Assembly (NCBI RefSeq): GCF_018873765.1
Contig: NC_057919.1
Location: forward strand, 62,138,484-62,202,483
Source: Telopea speciosissima
Taxonomy: Eukaryota > Streptophyta > Magnoliopsida > Proteales > Proteaceae
DNA: 64,000 nt
Reading direction: 5' to 3'
Numbering within the stretch: the stretch's first letter is position 1; each line of letters begins with the position of its first letter. Below are positions 21,510-32,200 of the stretch, piece after piece. Below the pieces are notes generated by a model. The model ran no database searches. It had not been told where the DNA came from and saw nothing but the letters and a program-made list of their open reading frames with translations. A program made the position numbers and the translations under genes.

Positions 21510-23393
21510 TTATGCCTTATTCCTATCACATTCTGGAGCGCGAGGGATACTTGGGTTCCTGCAATAGCTATAAAGGGCGCGTTTATTTCGGACCCATCGA
21601 AGTCTCCTATATTGATGCGCATCTAAGTCATGGTAGGCTATCTGGTCCCACCACATTCTCCCACGAGTGATGCATACTTTTGCTGATTGAGGACAGGCGT
21701 CCACATGGAAGGAAGCGTAAGTTGCTACAAAGGGTGCTTTCGTCCAATCAACCTTGTCCAATCCTCCTCTGGTAGCCCACCCCTCTCCATTCCATAGGCT
21801 TGCGTATATCCTCAGGGGTTGACTGATGGGGTACCCCACACCAAGATATTTGTTGTTCTTGAATATCCTTATAGGCACATTATCCACGAAGAAGCTGTGA
21901 AATTTTGTTTTCATGATTATTAGCCCATAATTCAAATACATTTTAAAAATCTTAAAACCTTAAACCCTAAATCCTAAAACTGATCTAGGACGGATCAATG
22001 GATTTAGGTTATATTTGGAATGAAACGTGGGGAAAAAAATTTATTGAGATGTGGGATAAACCTCTTCATTTCAACATTCCTCATTATATGTAGCATTGGC
22101 ATAACTAGTTCTACATTTGGACAAACTATTTAGGAAGCATAAGATATATATGAGCTTTGATATCATGTTGGAGGGTCTAACTTAATCCTTAAAGCATTAG
22201 GTGGAGATAGTTCCTCAAGCATATGACAAAAAGTAACAAAAAATAGAATGAAATGACACAAAAAACGTATCATTACTTTTGTTTTAAGTGAGTTTTTCAT
22301 CACCCTTGGAGAAAAGAAGATTCCTTTGTTACGGGTGAATTGACATCATGTTTGGATTCTTGGGTCATCATTACACTCTTTGAAATTATCCTCCCATGTT
22401 GCCACATGACCAAACCGATGCCAATAGTAAAGGACATGGGTAGAGGGAAGCTGGTCCTTTGTTTTATTATATTTTTCTTGTCTATTCAATTTTTGCTTTT
22501 AGGCTTGAACGGGTCAATGAATCTTTTGATTGAACCCATGAATGACCATAGTTTTAGGTATCGGTATTGGTAAAAAAAGATGGTCTATTTTGAATTTTCG
22601 ATCTATTCGATATGTATCGTATCCATCGTAATCGATAGCCGATTCAATACCGTGAACTAAAACCATGTGAATGAACAATAAAAAAAATTAGAACTACTCA
22701 CACAATCTGATACTTGTTCCATAAAATGGAGTATGTATGAAAATGCCTGGTAGGATCAAACCAGAGGTTGATCCTTTCCTCTCTGCCTCCTATCCCTCCT
22801 GTGAAGACATTGGTCTGCAAAATGAAGGGCTGACCAGTTCTGTTCCCCAAGAACTCAAAATCCAGCTCATCATGACCATCTCTATCTTGAGTCTCTGCCT
22901 TTGATGAAAGCTGAATTAAAAAAAAAAACCATAGCAAACCCAGAAATCAAAATTAGATGAGACAACCATTAGAAGCAAAACCATAGCTGTTCAAATATAT
23001 AATTAAAAGGGAAGAGCAGAGAGATTTACATAGAAAGTAGTAACAAGCCCAGCAGAGTCACCTCCAATCAACTTTATTCTCATACTGAAATACCCAAACA
23101 GGTATGAAGCTTTGGAGTGAAATCCAGCTCCTTAAAAACAACATTTCCACAAAATTAAAATTCCTTCTGATCACAACCCAAAATGATGAATTTAAACTCT
23201 CCTTACCAGAGCTTCTGTCAAGAACAAGTTGGACCTGGGAACCACCATTGATGTACTTGATATGATCACTACCCCAACCAGGCTCATAATTCTTCTGAAA
23301 TGGCACATCTACAGGAGTCTTAGGTTCTGCAGCCAATAAGGCTTTACATAATCCACAAATAAGAAAACCTATAAGAAATTTCCTCATCCCCAT
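21510..23393 (-). CDS. XTH: xyloglucan endotransglucosylase/hydrolase (GH16), 293 aa, four exons; diverged tandem paralogue
   Basis: Exons: 23207-23393, 23030-23130, 22702-22910, 21510-21894 (882 bp with stop). Exons 1 and 2 are exactly as long as in the paralogue at 14803-17080. Start [14 protein letters not shown] is a signal peptide. The catalytic motif [10 protein letters not shown] is intact (Glu111, Asp113, Glu115), with N-glycosylation at Asn119. Differences from the neighbour: a five-residue insertion just before the motif (KAETQDRDG), a shortened GC-x-C loop ([11 protein letters not shown]), and loss of the usual TDRSRFP stretch before the last Cys ([13 protein letters not shown]). 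It ends DRNKA instead of RDRDI. The four C-terminal Cys remain, so it may fold and act, perhaps with altered acceptor binding. It is an intact frame, not a pseudogene by sequence. Confidence 0.93.
22539..22676. mobile_element. short GATCGG-family foldback in XTH intron 3, with 9-bp target duplication
   Basis: The 120-bp element 22548-22667 has left ATAGTTTTAGGTATCGG and right ATACCGTGAACTAAAACCATG-type inverse ends. Flanks TGAATGACC (22539-22547) and TGAATGAAC (22668-22676) match at 8 of 9. Confidence 0.7.
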
Positions 23394-23502
23394 ATCTCTC
23401 TGCAACTACCACCAATGAAAATGGCAGATAGCAGAGAGAGAGAGAGGGAGAGAGAAGAAGGACTTCTCACACTGAGAAATGGAGAGTGAATTCACAATTG
23501 GG

Positions 23503-23510
23503 TATAAATA
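23503..23510 (-). promoter_or_regulatory. TATA box of the second XTH
   Basis: TATAAATA on the plus strand, 110 bp upstream of the ATG, in GGGTATAAATAAGG context like the first XTH. Confidence 0.5.
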
Positions 23511-24242
23511 AGGAGATGAAATTGGAAGATTTGTTCTGGGAATGGATAAGAGCAATTAATGGAAGACTGTTCTGCAAATTATCGATCCAGAGAGGCAGAG
23601 ATCAAACGGTTAAAAAACAGAGAGTTGGGTCTCTGTTTTAGAGAAAAAAAGGTGTAGCCATCAACTTAATTTAGTTGGTTCCAGAGTTTCATCAAATGGG
23701 TTATTGGTATTAGAGATGAGATAAGATTAGAAAGAAAGAAAATAAGTGAGAGAGACAACAAAGATAAAATTAGAGAAAATGGAAGAAACCTAACATCTGG
23801 ATGTACAGAGGAAGCTGGCATCTTTACTCATTATAGCATTTGCTTAGAATTTCAAATTTATCTGGGAAGTATCCAGTCTTGAGAATCAAATAGAATTTCT
23901 TCTGCAACCTTATGCGATATATATGGATTTCCGCTGTTCCGTGACTCATTATAAAGTCGACGGATTTTCTTCTTACTATAAAACTTCATTGTTGTCGATA
24001 GCAACAAACCTGTCCATTGATTTACTTAGCACTATTGTATTCTAACTCCTTGTTCGACAATACTGAATTGAACCACCATTTTTCCACAGAGCCTCCTCCG
24101 TCCATTTGAATGCAAGTAGAATAGATGAATAGTCATTTAATGAAAAAGAATTGAAATATTCATTTCCTGTCGGAATAAACATATAGATTTAATCACTAAG
24201 ATTATTGATTAATTATGAGAGATGAATGAGCATGGGGGAATA

Positions 24243-24423
24243 TTATCCTCTTCAATTCCTAGAGCTCGGCAGTGCTAGGTGGAGATGCCGATACGTGGTA
24301 GCTTGAGCATCCAATAGTCCGAGCTCAATATAGTCAATGAGCTCGGACCGTTAGATGTCCAAGCTTCCACATGTCGGCATCTCCACCTAGCACTGCCGAG
24401 CTTTAGGGAATTGGAGAAGATAA
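24243..24423. mobile_element. foldback MITE, TTATC family variant, long perfect arms
   Basis: A 181-bp hairpin. TTATCCTCTTCAATTCC mirrors GGAATTGGAGAAGATAA, and GAGCTCGGCAGTGCTAGGTG with GGAGATGCCGA mirror the right arm almost base for base. Confidence 0.85.
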
Positions 24424-24625
24424 TTTGAGTTGGGTGGGGGGTGTTGCATGAAGGGGGTGAGGAGAGACGTTCCCACATTTTTAGATATTAAAAAAAAAAA
24501 AAAAAAAAAACTCTTAGAGGAGATTGTCGGTTTTTTTGTTTGACACATGTTAGCTAATCAACATATGCGAAGAGTACTTAATATCCGCATATGCACAGTT
24601 GATCCAGACTTGGGTTACACTTCAA

Positions 24626-24813
24626 ATAGTATTAGGGAAAAAGATCTCTACCTTTTTTTTTCAGTAGAAAGGAAAAAGATCTCTACTTGGTGGTGTTTCC
24701 TATGCCCTCCCACAGGGCACCTTGAAATGACGTTTTTGCCCCTGGGTAGATACCCAGATGTGCTCCCCCATTGGCCCAAACGCTTGTGTAGAGATCTCTT
24801 GCCCATTTTATTA
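24626..24813. mobile_element. foldback MITE, GGGANAAAG family, 9-bp target duplication
   Basis: The element 24635-24804 runs from GGGAAAAAGATCTCTAC to the inverse GTAGAGATCTCTTGCCC. Flanks ATAGTATTA and ATTTTATTA agree at 7 of 9. Its left arm was later hit by the micro insertion at 24652-24670. Confidence 0.65.
24636..24686 (-). mobile_element. micro oligo-A insertion (19 nt) with 16-bp target duplication
   Basis: On the minus strand TTTCTACTG, 9 A and G (24652-24670) between perfect copies of GGAAAAAGATCTCTAC (24636-24651 and 24671-24686). Confidence 0.85.
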
Positions 24814-25882
24814 TTTTTTTTTGAGGGGGGGGTACTACTACTAGATTTGTCAATTCCAGGCTTGCCCCAGCAAGCCCGATCAAGCCCATCCGATTAAAGC
24901 CCAACCCAACACGTTTTATAATCAGGTGGTCCCGGTGTGGGGTCCTAGCCCCCCGACCAAACCTACTGTTTAGAAGCCCGGCCTAGCCCACCCGATTATA
25001 GCTTGACTAAGCTGGAGCCTTTAATATCCCTTAAAATCCCCATTTTTAGAGCTATGGGCCTATTTTTAGGACTCAATGTTTTTTCAATTAAATGTACTAG
25101 ATTACTCTTTTTCTTCTCCTTTCATGATTTTAGAAGTCATCTTCAAGAAGGTTTTATTTCATGCATGCATAGTCCCTTTAGCTACTTCTGGTAGAGAATC
25201 CAAACTAATTTTTAAAGTTGCTTTTGGGTAAGTGGGTGGGGGTGATATATGACCAATTTTAGTCCCTTCATTCCTTTAATTTTTAAACTAAATGACATAG
25301 GTATATAATCCTATGTTGGAGTAGATGGGTGGGGGTGATAAATAACCAATTTTAGGGTTGCACCGTTTAGAATCCGTTTAAAGACCATTTTGAGTTAAAC
25401 AAGCACATAACCCGATTATAGTACCTGATTATAGCCCGAGATCGACCGAGTCCATCCAGGCCTAGCCCGATTAGCTCAATGGACAGTCACGGTGCAAGTT
25501 TCAAGCTTGATTAAGCTCGGTTAGGCCTGAGTGCTCGACTGAGCCCAACAGGTTGACACCCCTAGGTTCTACAATGCCCACTTTGGGGCCAAATTAGATT
25601 GTTGGGCGCCCAAGGGGACAACCCGTGGTGGTGATCAAAGGGGGAGAGTGTGGGACCTATGGGGTGGGAATGAGGTACAACTATGCCTCAATTGTGTGGG
25701 AGCGGGTCTCAAAATCAAGACCGAGACCCTCAGCCCTAGAGCGACATCCAAGGTGCAACCAACTGCGCTAGGCAAAAGTCCAAATAATACCTCCTGTAAC
25801 AGACAGGAAAATGGAACACTTCATAGGGGTTCTTTGAGTGATTTGGTCTTAATAGACATCTGTTTTGTGTATGTATTGTAGA

Positions 25883-26450
25883 CTATATAACCTTTCTCCA
25901 TAATTTCCTTGCCACATTATTCTCAGTTACCATTATTCTAGTCATCTCCTGACCGGTTTTGTTCTTTCTTTCCACAATTCCATTATGTTGTGGAGTTCTA
26001 GTTGCACTGTGTTGTATCTTGATCCCATGTTCATGGCAATACTTAGTAAGTTGATTCCAAGTGAACTCACCACCTTGATCAGACTTTAAGTACTTGATTG
26101 TTCTTCCCAACTCATTTTCCACTCACTTTTTGAAAATCTTGAAACAATCTAGAGCTTCAGTTTTCTCTCTAAGGAACATCACACATGTCATCCTTGTACA
26201 TCGTCAATGAATAAGATGAAGTACCTCTCTCCTCCCGATACCTCTGTTCTCATAGGCCCACAAAGATTTGTATGGATCAAGTCCAAAGGCTTGCTTGAAT
26301 AATGTTCCTTTGATTTGTATGTGACCCTGGTCTATTTCCCTTTCTGGTATGAAGCACAAACATGGTCAGTGGGAGACTTGATTTTGGGTAAGTCTCTTAC
26401 TGCCTCCTTTTACTCAACTTGCCTCCTTTTATTCAACTTGGACGAGTTTT
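25883..26450 (-). mobile_element. Ty1/copia pol fossil (integrase core fragment)
   Basis: The minus-strand frame at 25883-26122 shows the copia integrase core signature (SDQGGEF, HSATRTPQHNG, VERKN). Sequence to about 26450 continues as decayed integrase-like coding. No LTRs were seen nearby. It is a broken fragment with several breaks, probably old. Confidence 0.8.
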
Positions 26451-26906
26451 TGAAACTTATGTGCCCCAACCTCCTATGTCATAACCAATTCTCATCTTTC
26501 ATTACAACCAACTTAATTTTTCACTACAATGAAGGATTCCGAAGCAGACTTGATAATCACTCATCAGTTGCCTTTACAAGTAGGAGCACACCACGCCCCA
26601 TCAGTGGTAATAACACAAAACTCAAGACAATGCTCTACCTAAGGAGAAACATACCAGCATAAGGCCGCAAAGGGGCAAAGGAGAGGGCATGGATGATGGA
26701 TTCCTCCTCGTTATTGCATAATGGACAATGAAATTCTCAGGCATTTAATGGGCAAAATCTAATTGTTAGGTGTATAATAAGGATGAAGTACAATGTGATC
26801 TTAATCTATTCCTAAAGGCAAGGGCAGATCGGGCGATCTAATCCAAACTGATCGGGATCCATCCGATTCACCCGATTCTTGTAGCTTGATTGCACTGCCT
26901 CAACTG

Positions 26907-28013
26907 AACTGGTGCCTAAGGGTGTCAAACGGTGCGGTTTCGATTCGGTGCACATTTTGCAAGGTAGAAATCAAAACCACACCGGATAAGAATCACCCAA
27001 AATCAAAATCATTTTATATGCGGTGCGATTTTTGCGGTTTCTATTCGATTTTTATTATACGACTAACAACCGATTTACATGCGGTTTGTCATACCAGTTC
27101 ACATCTGGTTTCAACTTTGTACCCTTTAATTCTATCATTCATTTCCTTGTTATGTGGGAGAAATTGTATATTTCATAAACAAATTAGAATATAATTAAGA
27201 AATCAAACTATCACTAACAAAACCTTATAATTAATACTCAACCTTCCACCTTTGTACCCTTTAATTCAATTAACCGATTTCATAAACAAATCAGAATATA
27301 AGCAATCAACATAGAATCCTATAAAAAATTAACACCAAGCATTAAATAAAATATCTTGATCTTGTTCAAAAGATGATTCCATAAGGTTTCCAACACCACC
27401 AAAACCAAGCAAACAAAAGAAGTTCTAATCATCAAAATTATCCCCAAGGAAAAATGACTGAATAATCTAATATTCTATAATGTTATGCTTCCAAGCTCCA
27501 ATCTCAATCCAACAGTCCATAATTAACCATAGACATTCTACAAAGATGCATCCACGTCACTTTAATTTGCATTCTTTAGCTTTTTCTAAGAGTTCCAATG
27601 CAACAAAGATGAGCTTAGATGTTCCCGTCTCCACCCATTAGAATTTTCTACTCCAGAGATTCTAACACCTCCCTGTTATGCAAAGTGAATGTAAATTTTT
27701 CTTGTTAATTTCTTAAGTGTAATAAAAGATAAATGAAGAAATCGTAAGTTGATATCTATACTGAACAAGCTAACCCTTCACGGGTATTATACATTAGTTA
27801 TGGACTCTTGGATTCTATCTGGTTCTATTCGGTTTAAAATTGGCGGTTAACCAACGATTATCCGGTTCTGAATCGAATCGAACCAAACTGGATAGAGAAC
27901 ATGTGAAATCAGAATTGCACCATTTTTTTGCGGTCTGATTCGATTCGATCGTAAACGGTCGGTTCCGATTTCGATATTCGGTTTCGGTTTCATTTTGACA
28001 CCTTAACTGGTGG
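26907..28013. mobile_element. 1.09-kb element with AGGGTGTCAA termini and 9-bp target duplication
   Basis: The element 26916-28004 begins CTAAGGGTGTCAAACGG and ends TTTTGACACCTT. Flanks AACTGGTGC (26907-26915) and AACTGGTGG (28005-28013) match at 8 of 9. Both ends carry GATTCGGTTTCGG words in opposite orientation; the AT-rich middle is non-coding. The 9-bp duplication suggests a Mutator-type non-autonomous element. Probable relatives lie at 44600-45036 and 55508-55941. Confidence 0.7.
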
Positions 28014-29220
28014 TGATAAACTGACAATGAAGGAACCTTAACTCCATCGGGAATCACCTTAAAAGATTTATAACCATTTTGCTTCATTCTCCTTCTGAAA
28101 CTTGCCATTTTCATAGAACAAATCCAGCGAGAAAAATCCGAGGATTGTGAACTATTAATAAAAGCATTGTGTCACTTAATAGGTTTCGAAGAATGACCAA
28201 GTTTCCCTCACATCTGTTGCGGTTTCTTCTGAACATTGTTTCTCATCAGTTTCATTTGGTTTGGTTTTCGATTTTCGATATAGATATTGGTCGATTTGGT
28301 ATGGTCTAATTTTCAGTTGATCTCGTCATACCCCAGTCCAAAACCAATCCGAGAAAGATCGATTCGATTCGATCCAGATTTTTTTGGGTCGATTTTATCA
28401 GTTCGGGCTAAGTTTAAACAACTTAATTTTGTTGTTGTCCATTTTCTTCTCTTTTTCGCTTCCAAACATAGCCTAGAATACCCTATGAACTATGGCGATT
28501 GGCGAGTGATAGGAAGAGGATCCAGGATTCAGTTGTGAAGAAGAACTGGATGATGTGAAAGGGGTTGTTGTTGTGCCGTTGGAACCGGTGAACCTAAATC
28601 TGAAAAATAAATTGGAAAAACAAGATCAAATCGTCCCTTTTAGTCCAAGTTGTTGACTCTGGATTCAACTACAGATTGACAAACATACCTTCTTCGTCTC
28701 CATTTCTAAGTTTCTACCCTTTTTATATTCCAAGTGGAGAAATCAAGGGTAAATATAAAACCTGCATCAGAGTCGGAACCCTTTCAGTTACAGCGTTACA
28801 CACTTACAGCTGAGACGAAAGGGGCAGCCCACCGCCTTTCCTGGCTCTCTCCCACCTTAATTTTGGTTTTAATCTCATTTAAAGAAAAGGTTTTGGTAGC
28901 AATTAAGAGGGAAAAACAGTTCTGGTAGTACTTTGCCTCTGCTTTGCTTTGCTTGGCTTGCTCTCCGAAGAAAGCAACCAACTGACCAAGGAAGCAGGCA
29001 GAGATCTCAGACCAGAGACAATTTCTTTTGTTTTTGGATTGAAAAGATTTTGATTGTTGTTGGTATAGCAGATCGACCTACTCTTTAGGAGTTAAAACTT
29101 GCAAGACTCTGATCCACTGTGAGAGACTGAAGGGTGGGTTTTTCCTGTTCGCTCTCTTCTTCGATTCCCTTGGCTGAGGCGAAACTCCCAAAGGAAACAA
29201 AGGACGGACACAGAGACAGG

Positions 29221-32200
29221 ATGGGTGAGGGTCAGGAGTTGTTCATTTACAGCTTCGTGGCCAGAGGGACCATGATCTTGGCGGAGTACACGGAGTTCAC
29301 GGGCAATTTCCCTGCCATCGCATCTCAGTGTCTTCAGCGCCTCCCTTCCTCCAACAACAAATTCACTTACAACTGCGATCACCACACCTTCAACTTCCTT
29401 GTCGAAGATGGCTACGGTATATATTTACTATCTACTCTATTCCCTTTTCTCTCTCTCGCTACCACTTCCATCCTGCTTTTCCTTCGAGTTTGAATTTTTT
29501 CTTGTTGATTTTAACTTAACTGAATTGGATCTATTCCTCGCCACGTTTAGCGTACTATGATTCGAATACCACTAAAGCCACTAGTATGTGTGTTTGTGCT
29601 TCTCTTGACATTTCACATGGTTAGAATTTTGTTTTCTGGTTCGGAATCACCTCGTCTTATGCGTCCCTCGTCACTAAGTGCATAGTCAATACCATAAGGG
29701 CTTCACTTTTGGCTCTGTACACCCAATTGTTTACTGCAATTTTTTTTTTTCAGTTACTGCAAGCTTTGTGTCTAGACTTTTAACTTTGCGGTTGACCTTG
29801 TCAAAATCATAGTTGATGCAAATGGCTGCTATTTACTCATTTATATCAAGAATCAGATAAGTCCGTGAGATGGTGAGAGGGACAGACAAAGAGAGGGTTC
29901 ATTGCGAATTGAAAATTCTATTTTAGTAGTATTATTTGAATCCTAATTGAACCTTCTCATTCTTTGGGACAGAATATCGAGGTGTTATTGATTTTTCTTG
30001 GTCATTAAACTCACTAAATGCTGAACAGGCTGGTGGCCTAACTCTCCCTCCCCCTGCAAGCACGCGTCTGGCCTGTCTGTCAGTACCAACTGCATTTGGA
30101 ATCTGGTAACACTCGTGAAAACAAAACCTGGAGCGTTATCTAGATAGGTGGCCCTGTGGCTGTAACCTCTATGAACATGGATGAACCTGTGTCTGAGTCA
30201 CTAAACTTGTTGCAGCATCTCCTATTCAATTCAGAGTTTTCACTGATTTGAAATAGGTTTATATGGTTGATCCATTGACCGTTGGTTTTCGCTTCATATC
30301 TTAGAACTTAATGTATGTTTCTATCATAGTTGTCAAGGCATCTAGGCGCCTTGGTTGCTTAGGCACCTTGTTGGTGTCGCCTTGTGTCCAGACCCCCTTC
30401 AATGCCTTAGTTCACCTACAAGCCGTGACAACTATGGTGTGTATATTATTATTATTTTTGTCTAATGTCCATGTCTTTATGAACATCTAAGTGAACCATT
30501 TTGGTTTTTTCTTTATTTTTTTTATTGTATTATGGGGATATTTCTAGTTCTCTATAGGATGCGCATAAGTTGTGGGAATGTATTTTTGGTCCCTTTCTTA
30601 CCTTTTTGTTAAGAATAAAGCCTTAGGCTTTTCTCAATCATCTATTTTGATAGGTATCCTTCTATTCCACATCCTACATCTGACCACTCTCTGGATTTTG
30701 CAGCATATTGTGTAGTCGCCAAAGATTCTGCAGGGAAGCAAGTCTCCATAGCCTTCTTGGAACGAATGAAAGCAGACTTTAAAAAGAGATATGGTGGAGG
30801 TAAAGCTGATACTGCCATAGCCAAAAGTCTCAACAAGGAATTCGGGTATTTTTGTCCTTAGAAATTGCACAGTCCTGTCGATTATGAGTTTATCCAACCT
30901 TACCACTCTTTTTCTTTAGTTTATTTTTCTTAGTAAAGATTGTTTACGAATTACAGATTAAAGAGTACAGGTTGAAAATTTTGCAGACCTGTTATGAAAG
31001 AGCATATGCAATATATCACTGACCATGCTGAAGAGATTGGGAAACTTTTAAAAGTGAAGGCTCAAGTTTCAGAAGTTAAAAGCATTATGCTTGAAAATAT
31101 TGACAAGGTACTTAAATTTAGTGTAAAAAGCTGCTCTATCTTAAAGATTACTTGTGGATCAAGCTCAGTGGTATATAAACATTAAGTTTTTAAATCTATG
31201 AAGCACTGTGTATGTATGCATTGTTTGGACTTTTGCTTCACGAGTTTCACTGTATGTGTTTCTTGGGCTGTAATCTCTAGGCCTTTCACTATGTCTTATT
31301 CTTTCAAGAACCTTGCTTACATATTGTACTATATTCACCTGGGCATACCTGTTGGGGACGAATGTGCAACCATGAGGAAGAAACCAAGTAAGCAATCGCA
31401 TACAACACAAGGAAAATTAATGTGATTCGGCACGAGCCTACATCCACCCAAAAAAACTAGAGATTTTTCACTAACCAGAAAAACAATCTACTCTACTTTC
31501 CACCTCACAATGTGATCTCCCTTGCTTGTATCTAGGGTTTTCCCCACAAGACAATATCTAGGAAACCCTAAAAACCCTAATCCCCACACAATCACAATTT
31601 TACCCAGGTACATGTAAATGATGTAATGGACCCAAAACCTGACCCAAACATATACAAGCCCAATAATTAAATGGACCACTACAGAATACAAGACATAAAA
31701 ATCTAACAATCTCCACCTTGGCTTGGTTCTACAAGTCACCTTGACGAAGACCGGTGTTGATGTCGATTCTTCAAACTCTGCCATTGTCTCTGCTTTTCAT
31801 CATACCCAAACCGACATGGCCCACAACCCCGCTCGGGGTGCTCCGCGCAACTCATTGCCACATGATGTGACTTGGCTCCACGTCTCCTACCGCTGCAACC
31901 TAATCGGATAGATCACTACTACTCGCAAGATTCGAAGTGGCAGAGTCTCGCTTCCAGATCTGCATGTGTTCACAATCTGAATTGTTTGCAGTCTTTGTTG
32001 TCATACTGTACTTCTTGCCTGAGTTCCAACAGTAGCTCTACTAGTTTCAACACTCACTACAAGTTTGTGCATATTATCAGTCATCCGTCCCTACATCACA
32101 ACCATGGCCCCTCTAGAAACCCTGAAAACTCCACCTTCAAATAAGCATATGAAACCTCTCGAATCTAGTGTTTCTAGTGAAATTCAATGTTTTTTCCTTA

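Larger units (their letters stand above)
23515..28700. other. repeat-filled intergenic DNA between XTH and VAMP724
   Basis: I see no host gene. It contains MITEs (24243, 24635), a block of GGCCC/GCCCGATTA-type words (24845-25566) bounded by TTGTCAA and TTGACACC, a copia integrase fossil (25883-26450) and a 1.09-kb element (26916-28004). A possible SINE at about 25690-25790 (minus) has an A-box-like TAGCGCAGTTGG but no clear B box. Confidence 0.55.

Noticed and set aside
25690-25790. tRNA gene (TAGCGCAGTTGG on the minus strand)
   Set aside because: No matching B box or cloverleaf; at most a decayed SINE head.
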